Shown here: piece by piece, positions 34,017 through 47,578 of the stretch | How the letters are laid out: each line of letters begins with the position of its first letter | Numbering within the stretch: position 1 is the first letter of the stretch | Assembly (NCBI RefSeq): GCF_000143535.2 | Contig: NC_037315.1 | Span: 930,001-994,000, forward strand | DNA from: Botrytis cinerea B05.10 | Lineage: Eukaryota > Ascomycota > Leotiomycetes > Helotiales > Sclerotiniaceae | DNA length: 64,000 nt | Direction of reading: 5' to 3' | Notes under the pieces: generated by a model | What the model was told of the DNA's origin: nothing | Database searches by the model: none | The model's input: the letters and a program-made list of their open reading frames with translations, nothing else | Program-made: the position numbers and the translations under genes

Positions 34017-37000
34017 TCAATATTCCGTTGATGGTACTTTACGCTCCGCACATGAGAACAAGTTTATATGATTATCGCCCCTCGCAGCACAAGCCAACAT
34101 CATCCGATGCGGATGAAAAGCCGTAGCTGAAATGGGTGATTGACGAGCTTGATGTAAGAAGCTCGAGTATGGCTCTACTCTTGAGAGTTCTCTGCCATCG
34201 AAATTAAAAACCTTGACTGTATGGCTTCCAGTGCCACTACAGATAAAATTAGTATTAATTCAAGGAGACAGAAAGGAAGTAAACTTACACAGCAAATACT
34301 GGAAGATGTTCATGGGTGCTTGCAGTACGTAGAGTATCCTTCGTAGCCTGAATAACTCGCAGTGGTTTGTCCATTCTAATATCCCAAAGTTTAACTTTCC
34401 CGTTACGACTGGCGGACAGAAGCTCTCTTTGACCACCTCGTTGCATATGCACACTCTTGATCCATACCCTGTCAGATTCGTCTTTCCATTTCTTAACCAT
34501 AGCTTCTTGTGGCTTGTTTCTAGCATCAAATACTCTTATGGCTCCATCACCAAAACCTGCCACGAAAACATTACCTGTCATTTGATCAGAAGTCAAGGAC
34601 GTGACACAAGAACCAGACCGAGCATTAATATCCACGACACAAAGCTCTGGCGCCGCAGCCCACACTCTGATCACCTTTACATCACCGGCTACCAGAAGCT
34701 TTCCAGTAACTTGTTGCCAGTCAAATACCATTCCAGAATTGACGTTACTTGGGACGAGATGTGTCAAAGCTCTCCATGCCGAAGCGACCTCAATCTTTTT
34801 GTCAGAATCATAATTCCTATAGATACGAATGACACCATCCGAAGACCCCGTCAACAAGAAGGCTTGGTCGTCCTCATTGATAAATTGGAGATCGCTAATT
34901 CTGGAACCTTCCGGATTACCATTTGAAAATCGGCTTAAACGGTCTTGCTTCTTCCAATCCCAAACACAAATCGTATCGCGATCATCAGACACAGCAAGAT
35001 GATCTTCAAATTGATGGAGAGTCATTTTTGTTGGTTGGCTAGAGTTATTGAAAAATCCAGTAGCATGTGTCCATTTGCCATTACCAGCGATTTCTTTCTG
35101 GGGTTGAGTGTCGCGGAGAATTGCTTCATTCCTTGATCTTCGCCAAAGTCTTTCGTTGTAATCAGTACTGCCGGGCTCCTCAGCTTCGTTTGGCTTCATT
35201 TGGGGTTCGCGGAAATATTCAATCGACCATTCCAGGAAAGTGCTTTCCAATGGTATGGTACATGGTTCTGATAGGTTTCGAGGTTGAAAGCCGCCCGATG
35301 TTGGCTCATTTGCTGCATGGTATGTGCCTGGGGTCGATGCGATGTCATTTTGCTCCGGTGGGGAGTTAAAGTCTGGCGGAAGACGTGATCGCGCTGGCAA
35401 AGAATTTCGATTTAGGCCAGGCGACTTCAAACCAGATCTTCCGGTTGAGTCAGGTGGGGTCACTTCACCAGTAGAACCACCGAAAGGTAGGGTAAACAAG
35501 TAACTAGCTGTTCTTTTAAGTAAGCCTTGCTGGCTCGACTGTGTGCTTGACAAGGTATCCTGTCGAGTAGGTGTACTGGGTCTTGTTTCCGATGTATGTG
35601 ATTTCGATGCCTTTGGTTTTGCTGAGATGCGACTTATGTCATCAAATAATTTACGGGCGGCGGCCCCAACTGGCGAGCGAAGGAGTGATAAATGGAGGGC
35701 ATCCACGATAATGGTTGCATTGCGCTGGACTTCAGGATGTGGATCGATTGCCATTATTAGAACGTGTTTCCAAACCACGGCAAAAATGGAATTGTGAGAC
35801 AAGCCCTGAGCTGTGGCTTTGATGGTACCATCCTTATTTCTGTTGTCCATACGAGCATAGTGCAATCCCATTTTGTGATCATTTCCATCGTCGAGAGGGG
35901 GTGATTGTCTATACTCTCGTTCCTCCTGCAGCTGTTCGAATGCCACTACCCAGAATTTACTCTCATATCGATGTATAAACTTAGAGAAATACACTAGCAG
36001 TTCTTTGCGGACCATAGCATTTCCATCATTAGCTAGTTCTATAACGGTCCACGATATTGACTCCTCATTTCGAGCAACTTCGTCTGTCAGGTCGGGGATT
36101 CCCAGAAAAGTTGTCATGGCGTATAACATGGCAGCTCTGACTTCGCAGCATACATCGCGAACCAGACCGGATAATTTTGCAGGCGCATTCTCTCTGATAC
36201 CTCGCCATTTCGCTTCAGGGAGATCATTCCAAAGCTGACTGATACATAGACACGCCCATTGTCGCAAGAGTGGGTTGTCTGCATTCTGCAAGTGCGTCAA
36301 ACAGTAAGTCATGATATCTGTTTGGTTGCAGACATTTTGACCTTGCTTGTATCCATTGCAGAGCATAGCTAGAATAAACGCACACATAGCTTTGTGTTCA
36401 AGGCTATCCACTACTGGAAGACCTTCATTGGGCTTTAATATACTTGAGAAGTAGTTGTAGCCACTATCTTTCAACAAATCTTGCTGACATGTGAGATCAA
36501 CAGCCAGTACACGAGTCCAGATAAACACCATCACGGGCTTCAATTCTGCTGCGGCTGATTGTAACAATTTCAAAACGTATGGAAAGATGCCTATGCTCAA
36601 AGCAAGGTTTACAGCCCAAGGGCCCATGTCAAGGAACTTCCCTAACAGTATCAAAGCTCGTACTCGATGCTGTTGACTAAGGAGAACTTGAAGAACAACT
36701 GGAAGCTGGTCGGGAGCTTTGTGAGTTACAGCGCCCTGCGTCAGATAAACCTCAAACGCTGTTAGTTGTTCCGTGAAGAAACTGGAGTTCTGGAATTCAT
36801 AATCTGGAAGTTGTCCAGACTCCTTCATCTCTAACGATGGCAATTGAGCCAAAGCCATTTCTACGGCTAAATCCCAACTTTCCCAAAGAGAATGTTGATG
36901 AGTGTCTGGAAGCTGCGGGTATGATTGTGGGTGGCATCCATAAGCTGACATGATTCTCTGCGCTAACAGAAAGTTTCTGAATAGAGCTGCGACCATCAAA

Positions 37001-38890
37001 TCTTGTCTGAAGAACTTCCTGAACAAGGGCCTAGGGAGGGTAGTCCAAGCTATGGTATCTGTAATGGCTGTAAAGATCCAGTTTAGCTCTCCTAGAGGAG
37101 TCCGCCTTTCTTGTAGTCTACCGGGAAGCTTTTTGGCTCGCTCTGGTGATACTTGTGATGGGAGAGGATTTTGTAGAACGAAAAACCACAAGGCCATTTC
37201 AATAGGGGTTGTTAGGCATGCTGTGAAGACATCAGCAGGAAGTAGAGGATTTGTAGGTAGGTTTTCCTTTATTCCACATGCTGCCAGGTGAATGTAAGGC
37301 TTATAGTTTGTAACTACATAATTTGGATCCTTTTTCGAATTTTCAAGCTCTTCTTGTTCATGCTTGTCAACAAAGCGATGAAAGTTATTCAGGATGTTAC
37401 CGGAATCTGAACAGTCCCAAACGAAGAAAGTGGGTGCTTGAAGCCATGTTTGTAGATCATACAATGATACCGGAATGTACTGCGTATAGTTCTTGTTAAA
37501 TACCCAAATTTCACCAGATGAAGTAGGCTTTGGGACACCATGGCCATTGTAATGAAAGAGAACTCGTTCTTCTTTAGCATTCCGACGAAGTGATATGCAG
37601 AACTTCTTCGTCTCTTCAACGGATGGATCCAAATATTGCTTGTATCTTGTTCGAATGGCCAATGTCTCGTATTGGGCTTGTAAGGATTTTCCAATTGTCT
37701 CGAGAGCCTTTTGTACAGGAGGGTGTGAAGGATCCTGCCAAGCCTCCAACTTTGCACCAGGTGTAGTCTTCAGTTGATCAGGCGGTTCGACTCCAATATT
37801 TAGGCATATTGCCAGTGCTGCGGACACGGTTTTTAGACGATCCTTCATCCGCCAATCCTGAAGTTCATATCCCAGTGATTTAGGGTTGCCCGTCGTTTCG
37901 TGTCGTTTATCCGTAAAGTACATATACCAGTTCTGTTGTACGATATCAGTACTTGTTTCTAAGCCTACGCCCACAAAGTCGACTCCAAGCGCCCAGCCCA
38001 GTGAAGATCGGAGGCGGCTATGTTGCGCTCGACGGAATGCTGAGCCGTTTTTGGAGACTGCAATCACACATTCACATTTCACACAGAAATAGTCTGCGCC
38101 TTCCCGATCTTCATTTGCTACGGGCGAGAAAAAATCGAAGCTTTCAACAAAAGAGTAACTTAAACTCCAAACATCAAAATAATCGCCCATGCTTCGGAAA
38201 GGAAAGGATGTTATGAGATATACGGGATAACAGTTTGCTTAGGTCGAGGGGTTGTCGGGCTGAAAGAGTGGCATAATCAAAGGTGTGGTAGACTGATGCC
38301 GGACCGAGATACCATCATTGAAGGAAAGAACAACTTACATTTGCTAGTTGCGAGACATACTCTTCAGATGCATAATTAGTTCCAAACCCGTGCCTTTCTC
38401 CCCAATCTTGTATATCTTCTTCCATATCTACATTTGTATCATCGCCCCTCGGTCCATAGTCACTCTTGGATCTTTGAAGTAATGCAGCTGGTCTGCGCCG
38501 TATTCTATCCGGCTCCGAATCGTCTTGTGACGATTCTGCGGTAGCTCCAGCCGAAGTTGTTGGCCGTGTGCTTGATCCATTCTGGGATGTACTATTACTG
38601 CGATCCAAGTTCGCCGGCGCATATGCAGATCCAGCTTCTACGCCGTTAGCAGGCTGGATTGGATCATTGCTCACAGTATGCCTCGAATTCATGGTTCCTA
38701 ACGTGCCATTCATACCATTCATTGCTGGGCCTGAATGTGGCAGCTGTTGTGAGTTCGGCGCAGTGGCAAACGTATGGTTTTGAGGTTGTGGTTGTTGACC
38801 TGAAGGTGTATTTAAATTTGGAGCGGGATTTGATCGGTGTAGGTTGTGTTGTTGGCGGGGAGCTCCATGCTGAACGGCAACTGCTGTCAT
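34017..38890 (-). CDS. KOG1: TORC1 subunit raptor (Kog1/Mip1)
   Basis: Scaffold subunit of TOR complex 1, presenting substrates to the TOR kinase in nutrient signalling at the vacuole. Exons 38890-38339, 37932-34289 and 34236-34017 give 1471 aa; introns are 406 and 52 nt (GTAAGT donors, phases 0 and 2). Residues 1-165 are disordered, then DWGERHGFGTNYASEEYVSQ leads across the first splice into the raptor N-terminal conserved, caspase-like domain: NWYMYFTDKRHETTGNPKS, LFHYNGHGVPKPTSSGEIWV, FFVWDCSDSGNILNNF. HEAT-type helices follow to about residue 900 (for example LLVYFSKFIHRYESKFWVVA), then a Ser/Pro-rich linker. The C-terminal seven-bladed WD40 part includes DRDTICVWDWKKQDRL, LLTGSSDGVIRIYRN, FVAGFGDGAIRVFDARNK and, in the last exon, GSHTVKVFNFDG and SATAFHPHRMMLACAARGDN. 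Full length for the family; no lesions seen. Confidence 0.95.
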
Positions 38891-41835
38891 GATCTTAAAT
38901 GGGAAAATTTACCATTCTTCAACGTGAATCGCTCATTGGATACTTCAAAGTTGCAAAATTAGATAGATTGAGGCGGTCGAGAGGGCGGTCGAGGTATCGG
39001 TAAGGCTTCACGATGAGTTGGTTGGAGGTCCGCCGGAAAGATAGTCTGTATCTGAATCTAACGACCGTTAGGTGGGAATTAACCTTCGAAAGACAGTCGC
39101 ACGCGTAGATCAAGAGAGCCAACAGCTGAGTGGTGATTACTCAATGACGTACAATTGGTGAATTATATAATAACACGAGTGAAAAGAATTCAATTTCGAA
39201 TCGAGGCCGAATTTATATTGTTATAGCCAAGTGAATTTGAAGAATATCTATGTGTGGAGAGGGCACCTAGGCATGTACACTGGTGGTACCTGTAAATTGT
39301 GAAAGTAGCAGTATCTTTATCACTATCATACCCTGAAATTAGATGTCACGAGCTGGGAATATTTATTAAATGCAATACAACGACCGCCTTACAAATTCGA
39401 CTTAGCACAACCGAGATCCCGCACTATGTACCGACGCCACAATATCATGTGGCTGGTGTGGGCTATTTGTCTAGCTTCCAGCATGGATGACAAATCATGC
39501 AGTTCCTTGTCGTAGTGGCTCAGAACCGATGAGGTGGGATGAGATAAGCTGGCGATGGAGATGGAGATGGCGGTGCTATACAGGTTGAAAGAATCGGGAA
39601 ACCTCAAACCATATATATTATGAGTAGCTATTGAGATTCTCAAGGTGAATGAAGTAGACCTTCATTTCCACTTGACCCTCTCCCCTCTTCTTCCTTCTCA
39701 GTGCATCGAAAGAACGACCTGATACAACAACGTTGCACTCATTCTCAATCTACCTGACTCCCCAGCTTTCTCCTCCACTCAACTACTAGCGATCAATATA
39801 TCAACTCTGGCTGTGAATTTCGTATATTTCATACACGATGCAAGATATTGTGACCGGAATCTTGAGGTGCGCAAAGGAGATCTGATTGTTGCCTACCACC
39901 CAGAGTTTCGGTTACCAGGGAGGAAACGTAGGAATCGTTGTACCATCCAGCACCTACACGTTCGTTACCTTGTTCCAGATAGTATCTTTAACGTCCTTGG
40001 AGGATCACCGTCTACCATGCATTGGCATAAGTGTATTCAATATGTAGGTCATCATCTAGCAAGCAATTTCATAGGATTTTAGCCGCCAGAACTTTGAACC
40101 CCCAAACAATACACCTCCAATCATATGCTGTGTGTTCTGTTTCTTCTCCAGAGTAGGTGCTAGACGAAAATAGAGGGAATTGGTTTACATGAAGGTGTAA
40201 CCGTTTCCCCGGATCCTCCTCAGCTTGAAAAGATCTTAGAATGGTACTGCATAGAGAAACAGAAGTGGCCAAAAACTTTATTTGTCGATCTCGTGGATAC
40301 ATCGCCACTGCATCGCCCAGATCTCTATCTCTCCTCATTTGTTGAATGAGGATGTAAGAAATATGACAGCATGCAGCCGGACATTTCAAGATCAAACGCC
40401 TAGCCATGATTGGGCCTATAGGAAAGCAAACGTATTTGGCCGAGCCAATCTTCTGTCCACCTATTGCAGCAATGGACGCCGACGCACTGCCAACCCGGGA
40501 TTATGAATAGATGATCGCCTTCGTGAGAGATATTTGGTTGGCTGGATAAGTCGGATTGGAGGCATTGCTGCATGCTAACCAAGCGGGTGCCGACATATTT
40601 TGTAGCTACGATTCAACCCCCTTCCACATGGACCCCCTCAGAGATTCCATCCATTGTTCGAGAAGGATGAAGATAATTCTCTCTGGCGAAAAAGATGTCT
40701 GGTTCGAGGAAAAGGAAACATTGAAAGATTTATCGCTATTTTCACCGTAGTCCGAAAGCATCGCAACGCAAAGCAAGGGCCTCCAATGTCGATACTTAAT
40801 TTGATAGCCCTACCCATAAATTACTTGGGTGTTAAATGAAACTTCTAACCGTCGATCGAATGGAGTAAAGTGCGCATGAGTGAGAAGATGATGAGTGGAA
40901 CAGAAATGAAGGGGAAATGGCCCAGAGTCAGGGGTACATGACAATGGCTGGACGTGAACGATGAGCGATGAACGATGAACTATGAGAAATCCCACGTCGT
41001 ACATCGCACATACAATACATATCCTATTAGCTTTGGGGAGTTGGGGGACATTGACGAGGCATCGGTATCGATCGCAGAAAGGTAGTACTCCGTGCACACA
41101 TATGAATGAACGTGAATATGATATGATACGGGTGTACAGACGCGGAGGCTGCAGCACTGGGGAATCTTGATTCAGTTTCTTTTCCGCCATTGTGATTCCA
41201 TTGTGATCCTCATCCTCATCCTCTTCCTATAAGACAAGCCAAATTGGGACGTCTGCGGTCTGTCTAGGGACGGAGGAAAAGGGCAATGGCAAGGTTCATC
41301 TCAACGTGAACCGTTTCCCCCTTTCCCATCTCTTCCTTCTGGCTGGGCAGGAAGGGAAGGCCGTTGGGTGGGCAGACAAGCAGACAAGCACACAAGCACA
41401 CAATACACTTTCTTGCACGTCAATATTAAGCCTTTATTTGCACACCATTTGACGAATCTATCCATTGTCAGGGTATTGTCAGGATTGGATTCTCAACCCC
41501 TGGCACATCTCATTCCAAAATTGTGGTTCTTTGGTACCTGAACGATAAAACAAGGCGTATCACCATGCTGGACGGAGGAGCAGGCCATTAGATGCAGGGT
41601 AGTAACATTTTATACTTTGGAGTGTTTCTGTTCGACGACTCGTTAAGAGTCTGTTGGACTTGTGTCCTCCTGGGCAAGTCAGTTCTTCGTAGACTCACCC
41701 ACGGTGCTTGCGTGCGTCGAGGCACGGCGGGCTTCCAGAATCCGGACAAGCGATAAAGATCAGTCGTAGGTAGATACCTAGATACGAACAGGAGACCAGG
41801 AGAGGAGACGAGACGAGACTCAACGCATTATCCAC

Positions 41836-41875
41836 CACTCACTCACTCACTCACTCACTCACTCACTCACTCACT
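41836..41875. repeat. (CACT)10 microsatellite
   Basis: Ten perfect tandem copies in the presumed leader of the Kelch gene. Confidence 0.95.
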
Positions 41876-41944
41876 CCCTCTCTCCCTCCCAATTGACCCA
41901 GAAGAGTTTGTCTTGGAAGAGAGAAACTATCACATCGCATCCGA

Positions 41945-42050
41945 TCTCATCCCATCCCATCCTGTCCTGTCCTGTCCTGTCCTGTCCTGTCCCATCCTGT
42001 CCCATCTCATCCCATCTCATCTCATCCCATTCCATTCCATGCCATCATCA
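41945..42050. repeat. Degenerate C/T-rich pentamer repeat
   Basis: Runs of catcc, tcctg (about seven in a row from 41959) and catct/cattc variants. The ORF across it (41893-42303) is a product of the repeat. Confidence 0.85.
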
Positions 42051-42556
42051 CGCTCCTAATCTCCCCCATTTTCATCATCGCCAAACCAAAACCACTCTAA
42101 TAATCCTCGGAGCGTTGTGCTACCTTTTCTTTTTCTTCCCCAATAATTTCACCGGGTGCTTCGAATCATTCACAACACGATTCAACGGTTTATTTGCTTT
42201 TCATTTTTATTTTTATTTTCATTTTCGTTTTCACATTCATATTCATATTCATATTCACATTCACATCGTTTCCTTCATAGAGACGCGGAATAAAATACCA
42301 TAAAATAAAAATAACCAACACTTCTAAATCCCAGCCATTTCTAAACAGCAAGAACCCTGGACGTTGGCTCAGACTTAATCCCTTTTCCTGAGACTTTCCA
42401 AACCAAGTTTAATAATAATCTCGAATTTCTCAAACATAAACAACAATCGTGTGTATTAAACGAATTCGCTATCTCGTCGAAAAGAAAAGCAAACATTTAT
42501 CCACTTGCGCCGCCGGCATTGGGAAGAAGTGAAAGTGGTTGGCCTCGAATGGCACG

Positions 42557-45500
42557 ATGGCATTCCTCTTCAAGAGTAAAAAGAATGCAGATAAGGCTCA
42601 AGCCTTGAGAGATGGCGGGAATGGGGCTCCTGGTTCACAATCGTCCCTCCAGAGTGAGAAAAGTCGTATGCCGCAACAAGCTGAGAGGACGACGACCCCT
42701 TCGAGCAGTGTCAACAATTCCATTACTTCGCTGCAAGGAGGCAATCCAGCGACGCCAAGCCCCGAACAATTAAACGGACGACGAGGACCAAACCCAGAGC
42801 AAGCGCAGGATCTCGCGGTGAGTGATTAGCAATATTTTTTTTTTTTTTTTTTGAAATTCGCAGATCGCAATTACCATGTTGAGATTGGATCCAAATACTG
42901 ATTGATGATGTCTGTGGTATAGCTGCGAAACGGCGCGCCGCCGCCAACACAGCCAATGAATTCAAATCCCAATTCCTCATTATACCCGTGGTCGCAGCGA
43001 AGAATAACATATACAACTAATCATCCTCCTCCGTTTCCTCGATATGGCGCCGCTGTCAATTCCATGGCCTCGAAAGAGGGTGAGATATACCTCATGGGAG
43101 GTCTCATCAACAGCTCAACAGTAAAGGGGGATTTATGGATGGTAGAAGCAGGTGCAAATATGGCATGCTACCCATTGGGCACTACATCTGAGGGTCCAGG
43201 ACCAAGAGTCGGCCACGCGAGTTTATTGGTGGGAAATGCTTTTATTGTGTATGGAGGAGATACCAAGATGGAGGATTCTGATGTCCTAGATGAAACTCTA
43301 TACCTCTTGAATACCTGTAAGTCAGCCCGGCTACAGATTGGAAACATGCTAAAGAGTTATTAGCTACGAGACAATGGTCAAGAGCTGTCCCAGCAGGACC
43401 GAGACCGGCCGGAAGATATGGGCACTCGCTGAATATTTTGGGCTCAAAGATCTATGTCTTTGGTGGTCAAGTCGAAGGATATTTTATGAATGACCTGGTT
43501 GCATTTGATTTGAATCAACTGCAAATTCCGACAAATAGATGGGAAATGCTTATAAAGAATAGTGATGAAGGTGGACCTCCTGTCGGACAAATACCCCCCG
43601 CCAGGACAAACCACTCCGTGGTCACTTTTAATGAGAAGCTTTTCCTGTAAGTTTCCAGTAACGAAACAGTTGATAGCCCGAGCGACTGCTGATTCTTTTA
43701 GATTTGGAGGAACTAATGGCTTTCAATGGTTTAATGATGTTTGGTGCTACGATCCGATCACTAATGCATGGACTCAACTGGATTGTATTGGATATATTCC
43801 AGCTCCTCGAGAGGGTCATGCCGCTGCAATTGTCGACGATGTAATGTATATTTTCGGTGGTCGAACTGAAGAAGGTGCAGATTTGGGCGATTTAGCAGCA
43901 TTCAGAATCTCATCCAGGCGTTGGTATACCTTTCAGAACATGGGGCCGTCACCTTCTCCACGCTCTGGACATAGTATGACGGCGTATGGCAAACAAATCA
44001 TCGTTCTTGCCGGGGAACCAAGCACAGCAACTCGTGAAGCTCAAGATCTTGCAACCGTTTACGTTCTCGACACAAGCAAAATTCGATACCCCAATGATCA
44101 GCAGTCATCCCAACAGCCTCAACAAGCTGCTGTTAATGAACGTGTGCCTGGTGGTAGACGTCCAAGTGCAGGTGAGAAGAGTGGTCCAGGTCCGCGAAAC
44201 ATGGGCTCTAGGGAAAACTCCGCATTACCAGAGCCAAAGAAAGGCAACGGTCCACCCAGAGAGGGCACCAATAGCCGAAATGGTGGGCAGCCAAATGTGA
44301 ATGGTAACGACTCCAACGGCATTGCTCCTGGTTCGGCTCAACCTCAAGGCCCACAACCCGGTTCGAAACTACCTAGAGCATCAATGGGACAGCCTGGTCC
44401 ACCACCGCAACAACAAGTACCAAATCCTCGAGGTCCTAACGCTGGTCCTAATGGTAGAGGCCCCAGAGGTCCCCAAGGTCCTCAAGGTCCACAGGGTCCA
44501 CAGGGTCCACAAGGTCCACAAGGTCCTCAGAATGCCCAGGGTCCTCCAGGGCAAGGAAGACCCAACAATCAATTTGGTCCTGCTATCGATACCTCTATGC
44601 GAAACCCCAAATTGGAGAATATTCCTCTGGCTCAACGAGCACTCTCGCCCGCACAAGAAGAAAACTCCCAGGCTCGAGAGAGTCCAGTCACCAGTGGCCC
44701 ACGTCCTCCACTTCAAAATGTTTCACAGCAGGAGCACCAATCATCACAGAACCAAATTCCTCCTCAGATGCAAGCTGGAGTTCCACCACCATCACAACCA
44801 CCACCACAATCACAACCCCAACAAATCGCCAAATCCATAGCAAGGCAAGATTCCGATTCCCGGCAACCTCAGCAAATGCCAAAGTCAATAAGCAGGCAAG
44901 ATTCCAACTCTCAGCAACCGAGTGGCACCAACTCGAGAGCTTCGTCGAAACAAAGACAGCCTCGTGGTCAAAGTTCAGTGGATAGTAATACAGACGCTTC
45001 TTTGAGAGATGTTATGAGTCGTCAGGTGTCGCCTCCTCCGCCTACAAGACAACCAAGCAACCCTCTTAGTCGAAGGACTTCGGCCAGGGGTTCTCAAACT
45101 GTGACGTTGCTAAAGGAATTAGATGCTGCTAGAAACAGGAATGCTTGGTATGCTTCGGAGCTTGAACTTGCACGAAAAGCTGGATATACACCCAACCCTT
45201 CAACCAGTCCTATGCTAGATCAAAAAGCAGCAGAGTCTTTCGATGACGATGACAAACCACTCATTGAAGCACTTTTGGCAATGAAAGCAGAGCTAGCCAA
45301 TGTCCAAGGCTCAATCGACAAACAAGCGGTTCTTGCAGCAAAACAAATTGCTGAGGTCGAAAAGCAACGAGATGCAGCCATCAATGAAGCGGTATACCAT
45401 AAAGCAAAACTTGCAGCTCATGCTGGAAGTCAAAGTAGCACGCCGCAGCCCGACAGCGAGAACAGGGACATCGAAGCCATGACAAATGATCGATCTTCGG

Positions 45501-47578
45501 ACATCAGTAGGAAATTGGCTGCCGCTCTAGCATCGCAACGAGATCTGAAAAACAAGGTGGATAGTCTTACCGCTGAGCTCGAAGCTGAAAAACGTGGGAG
45601 ACAACTCGCCGAGGATACTGCCAATATCACACAATCGCGAATGGCCGAGCTACAAACATACAAACAACAGAATTCTTCCGAGGTTGAACTTCTCAAAGCA
45701 GAGTTGCACGAATTAGAAGTTGCTGCCAGGGAAGAGGCGATTGTTTGTCAAGAAGCCGTCGCAGCCGCGCAGCTTATCCAAGCTGAAAAGGATGAATTGG
45801 AAGTACGGCACAAAGAAATATTAGGCACTGCGCAAGATCATAGCGAGACATTCGAGTCGCTCCGGGAAGCCATAACGTCGTCCGCCGATATGAAGAACCT
45901 ATTGGAACGAAAACTCGATGAGGAACGTGCTTTACGCGAAACGGTTGAGGAAAAACTCTCTGCTCTTAGAGCTGAGCACGAAAATCGTACTTCCGAGTTA
46001 GAATCCGTTACCCGACGTCTGAGAGATGCCGAAGAAATTGCTGAACAACATGCAATTGAAGCTCGAACTCACAAAGAAGCAGTGCTATCTGGCCTCGATA
46101 AAGTCTCGAGCAGTAAAGATCTTGCGCCAAAGGATTCCGCCAGAGACGACCGCGCTTCAGCCCTCGAGGCACAAGTCCAGGCTTCTAATGCCTTGGTTCG
46201 TAAATATCAAGCTGCAGCGAATACTGCTTCAGACAAGCTTCGAAGTGCCGAAGAACGCATTGCTGGGCTGGAGGCTTATCAAGAGCAGGCAAGTCGGGAA
46301 GGCATGTCTATTCGAAAGCAGCTCCAGGCATATATGCGTGAAACACAATCACTCCAAGCTGCTAACTCTGATATGAAACATCAGCTTGCTAACCAACAGT
46401 TGGAGACGAATGCAGTCAACGTACAACACAACACTTTGAAGGATATTCTTGGTGAGCGTGGCATCAGTCCTGTAGGTGCATCAAGGACTCGAGGATTGTC
46501 TAGTCCTCAATCGGGTTCCAATACACCAGATATGGCACGTCTCCGTGAACTTGAACAACAACTTGCAGCTAGCATGCATTCACACCAAGAAACCAAAGAA
46601 GCCTTTGAGAACCGAGAGCAAGAAGCCGAGAGTGCTTATCGCGAGAAGTTGAGTCAACTAGAGAATGACTATCAATCTGCCGTCCACTACGTGAAGGGTA
46701 CCGAAAAAATGCTCAAACGAATGAAGGACGAACTGTCGAGATACAAGCAAGATAACACACGGTTGAAGGAACAGCTCACGGCTGCCGAGGAAAGATCTAC
46801 AGCAACGAAGTCGCCTACGAGCTGGGAGAGTGAGCGTGCCGGCTTAGTTGGTCAGATCGAGACACTCCAGTCTGAGATTAATACATCCACTATACAAATG
46901 GAAAAGCAATTGACAGATGTTCGAAAGGAATTACAAGACACTCAAACTAGCAACTCTGAACTGAAGCAGAAGTATGAAGAGTTAGAAAAGCAATTGGCCT
47001 CTAGCAGTGAACAAGCACGTCATGAGCTTGACCAATTGCAAGAAGAAAACACTCAGTTAGAAAAGCGTGCTCAAGATGCTGAGGAAAAGGTCTCATTGCT
47101 ACTTGATCAAGTTGAGTCGTCAGTTGATAACTACCGTCGCCAATCACGTAATCTCGATAGCATGGTCGGAGCGACTGCTCCTTCTACAAACCAACGAAAC
47201 TCAATTGGTCATGAATCGGTATCTGAATCGTCGATGTATGGCGGTGCGAACGATAACCGCAATAGCATGGCTTTAGATAGTCTTGCCTCGGAATTAGAAA
47301 CGCTACGAACGCAATGGGAAACGACAAACAAGAACTATAGACTTAGTGGTTTCGGTGATTTCGAGGAACGACCTACTACCAGCAAATCCGACGCCGAAAA
47401 TGGTCCTCAGTTAAGTGGTAGTCTTGCAGATTGGAGAAAACGATTAGATGCCGAAGAGCAAGAAGCTAAATCAAGAAAGGGAAGCTTGACTGGTTCGGAA
47501 AGAATTATGAGTCCTACTGGCGGTAGAAAGGATTCTAATGCTGGTGCATCAACCTCAAATCAAGTCAATGTACTTTGA
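42557..47578 (+). CDS. TEA1: Kelch-repeat/coiled-coil cell-polarity protein (Tea1/Kel1-type)
   Basis: Cell-end marker type protein: an N-terminal Kelch propeller joined to long coiled coils, which in fission yeast travels on microtubule plus ends and positions growth sites. Exons 42557-42817, 42923-43316, 43364-43646 and 43702-47578 give 1604 aa; all introns have GT...AG ends and matching phases. The start MAFLFKSKKNADKAQ is the in-frame ATG. Kelch blades: RYGAAVNSMASKEGEIYLMG, PRVGHASLLVGNAFIVYGGD, RYGHSLNILGSKIYVFGGQV, LFLFGGTNGFQWFNDVWCYD, PREGHAAAIVDDVMYIFGGR, PRSGHSMTAYGKQIIVLAGE (about residues 110-460). A Pro/Gln/Gly-rich disordered part follows with a collagen-like GPQ run coded around 44461-44530. 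From about residue 820 to the end lie heptad-rich coiled coils (for example KVDSLTAELEAEKRGRQLAE). Kel1 and Tea1 homology cannot be separated here. Confidence 0.92.

Larger units (their letters stand above)
38891..42556. other. Divergent intergenic region between raptor and the Kelch gene, 3.7 kb
   Basis: Contains both promoters. From about 41830 the plus strand becomes C/T-rich with microsatellites, as expected for the long leader of the Kelch gene. ORFs at 39813-40082 and 40069-40407 (minus) have no recognisable motif, and I do not call them. Confidence 0.45.

Noticed and set aside
39813..40407. Overlapping ORFs on both strands between raptor and the Kelch gene
   Set aside because: No recognisable motif and no consistent exon structure could be built.
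41893..42303. Plus ORF of 136 aa before the Kelch gene
   Set aside because: Composed of pentamer and ATTCAT-type simple repeats in the gene leader.
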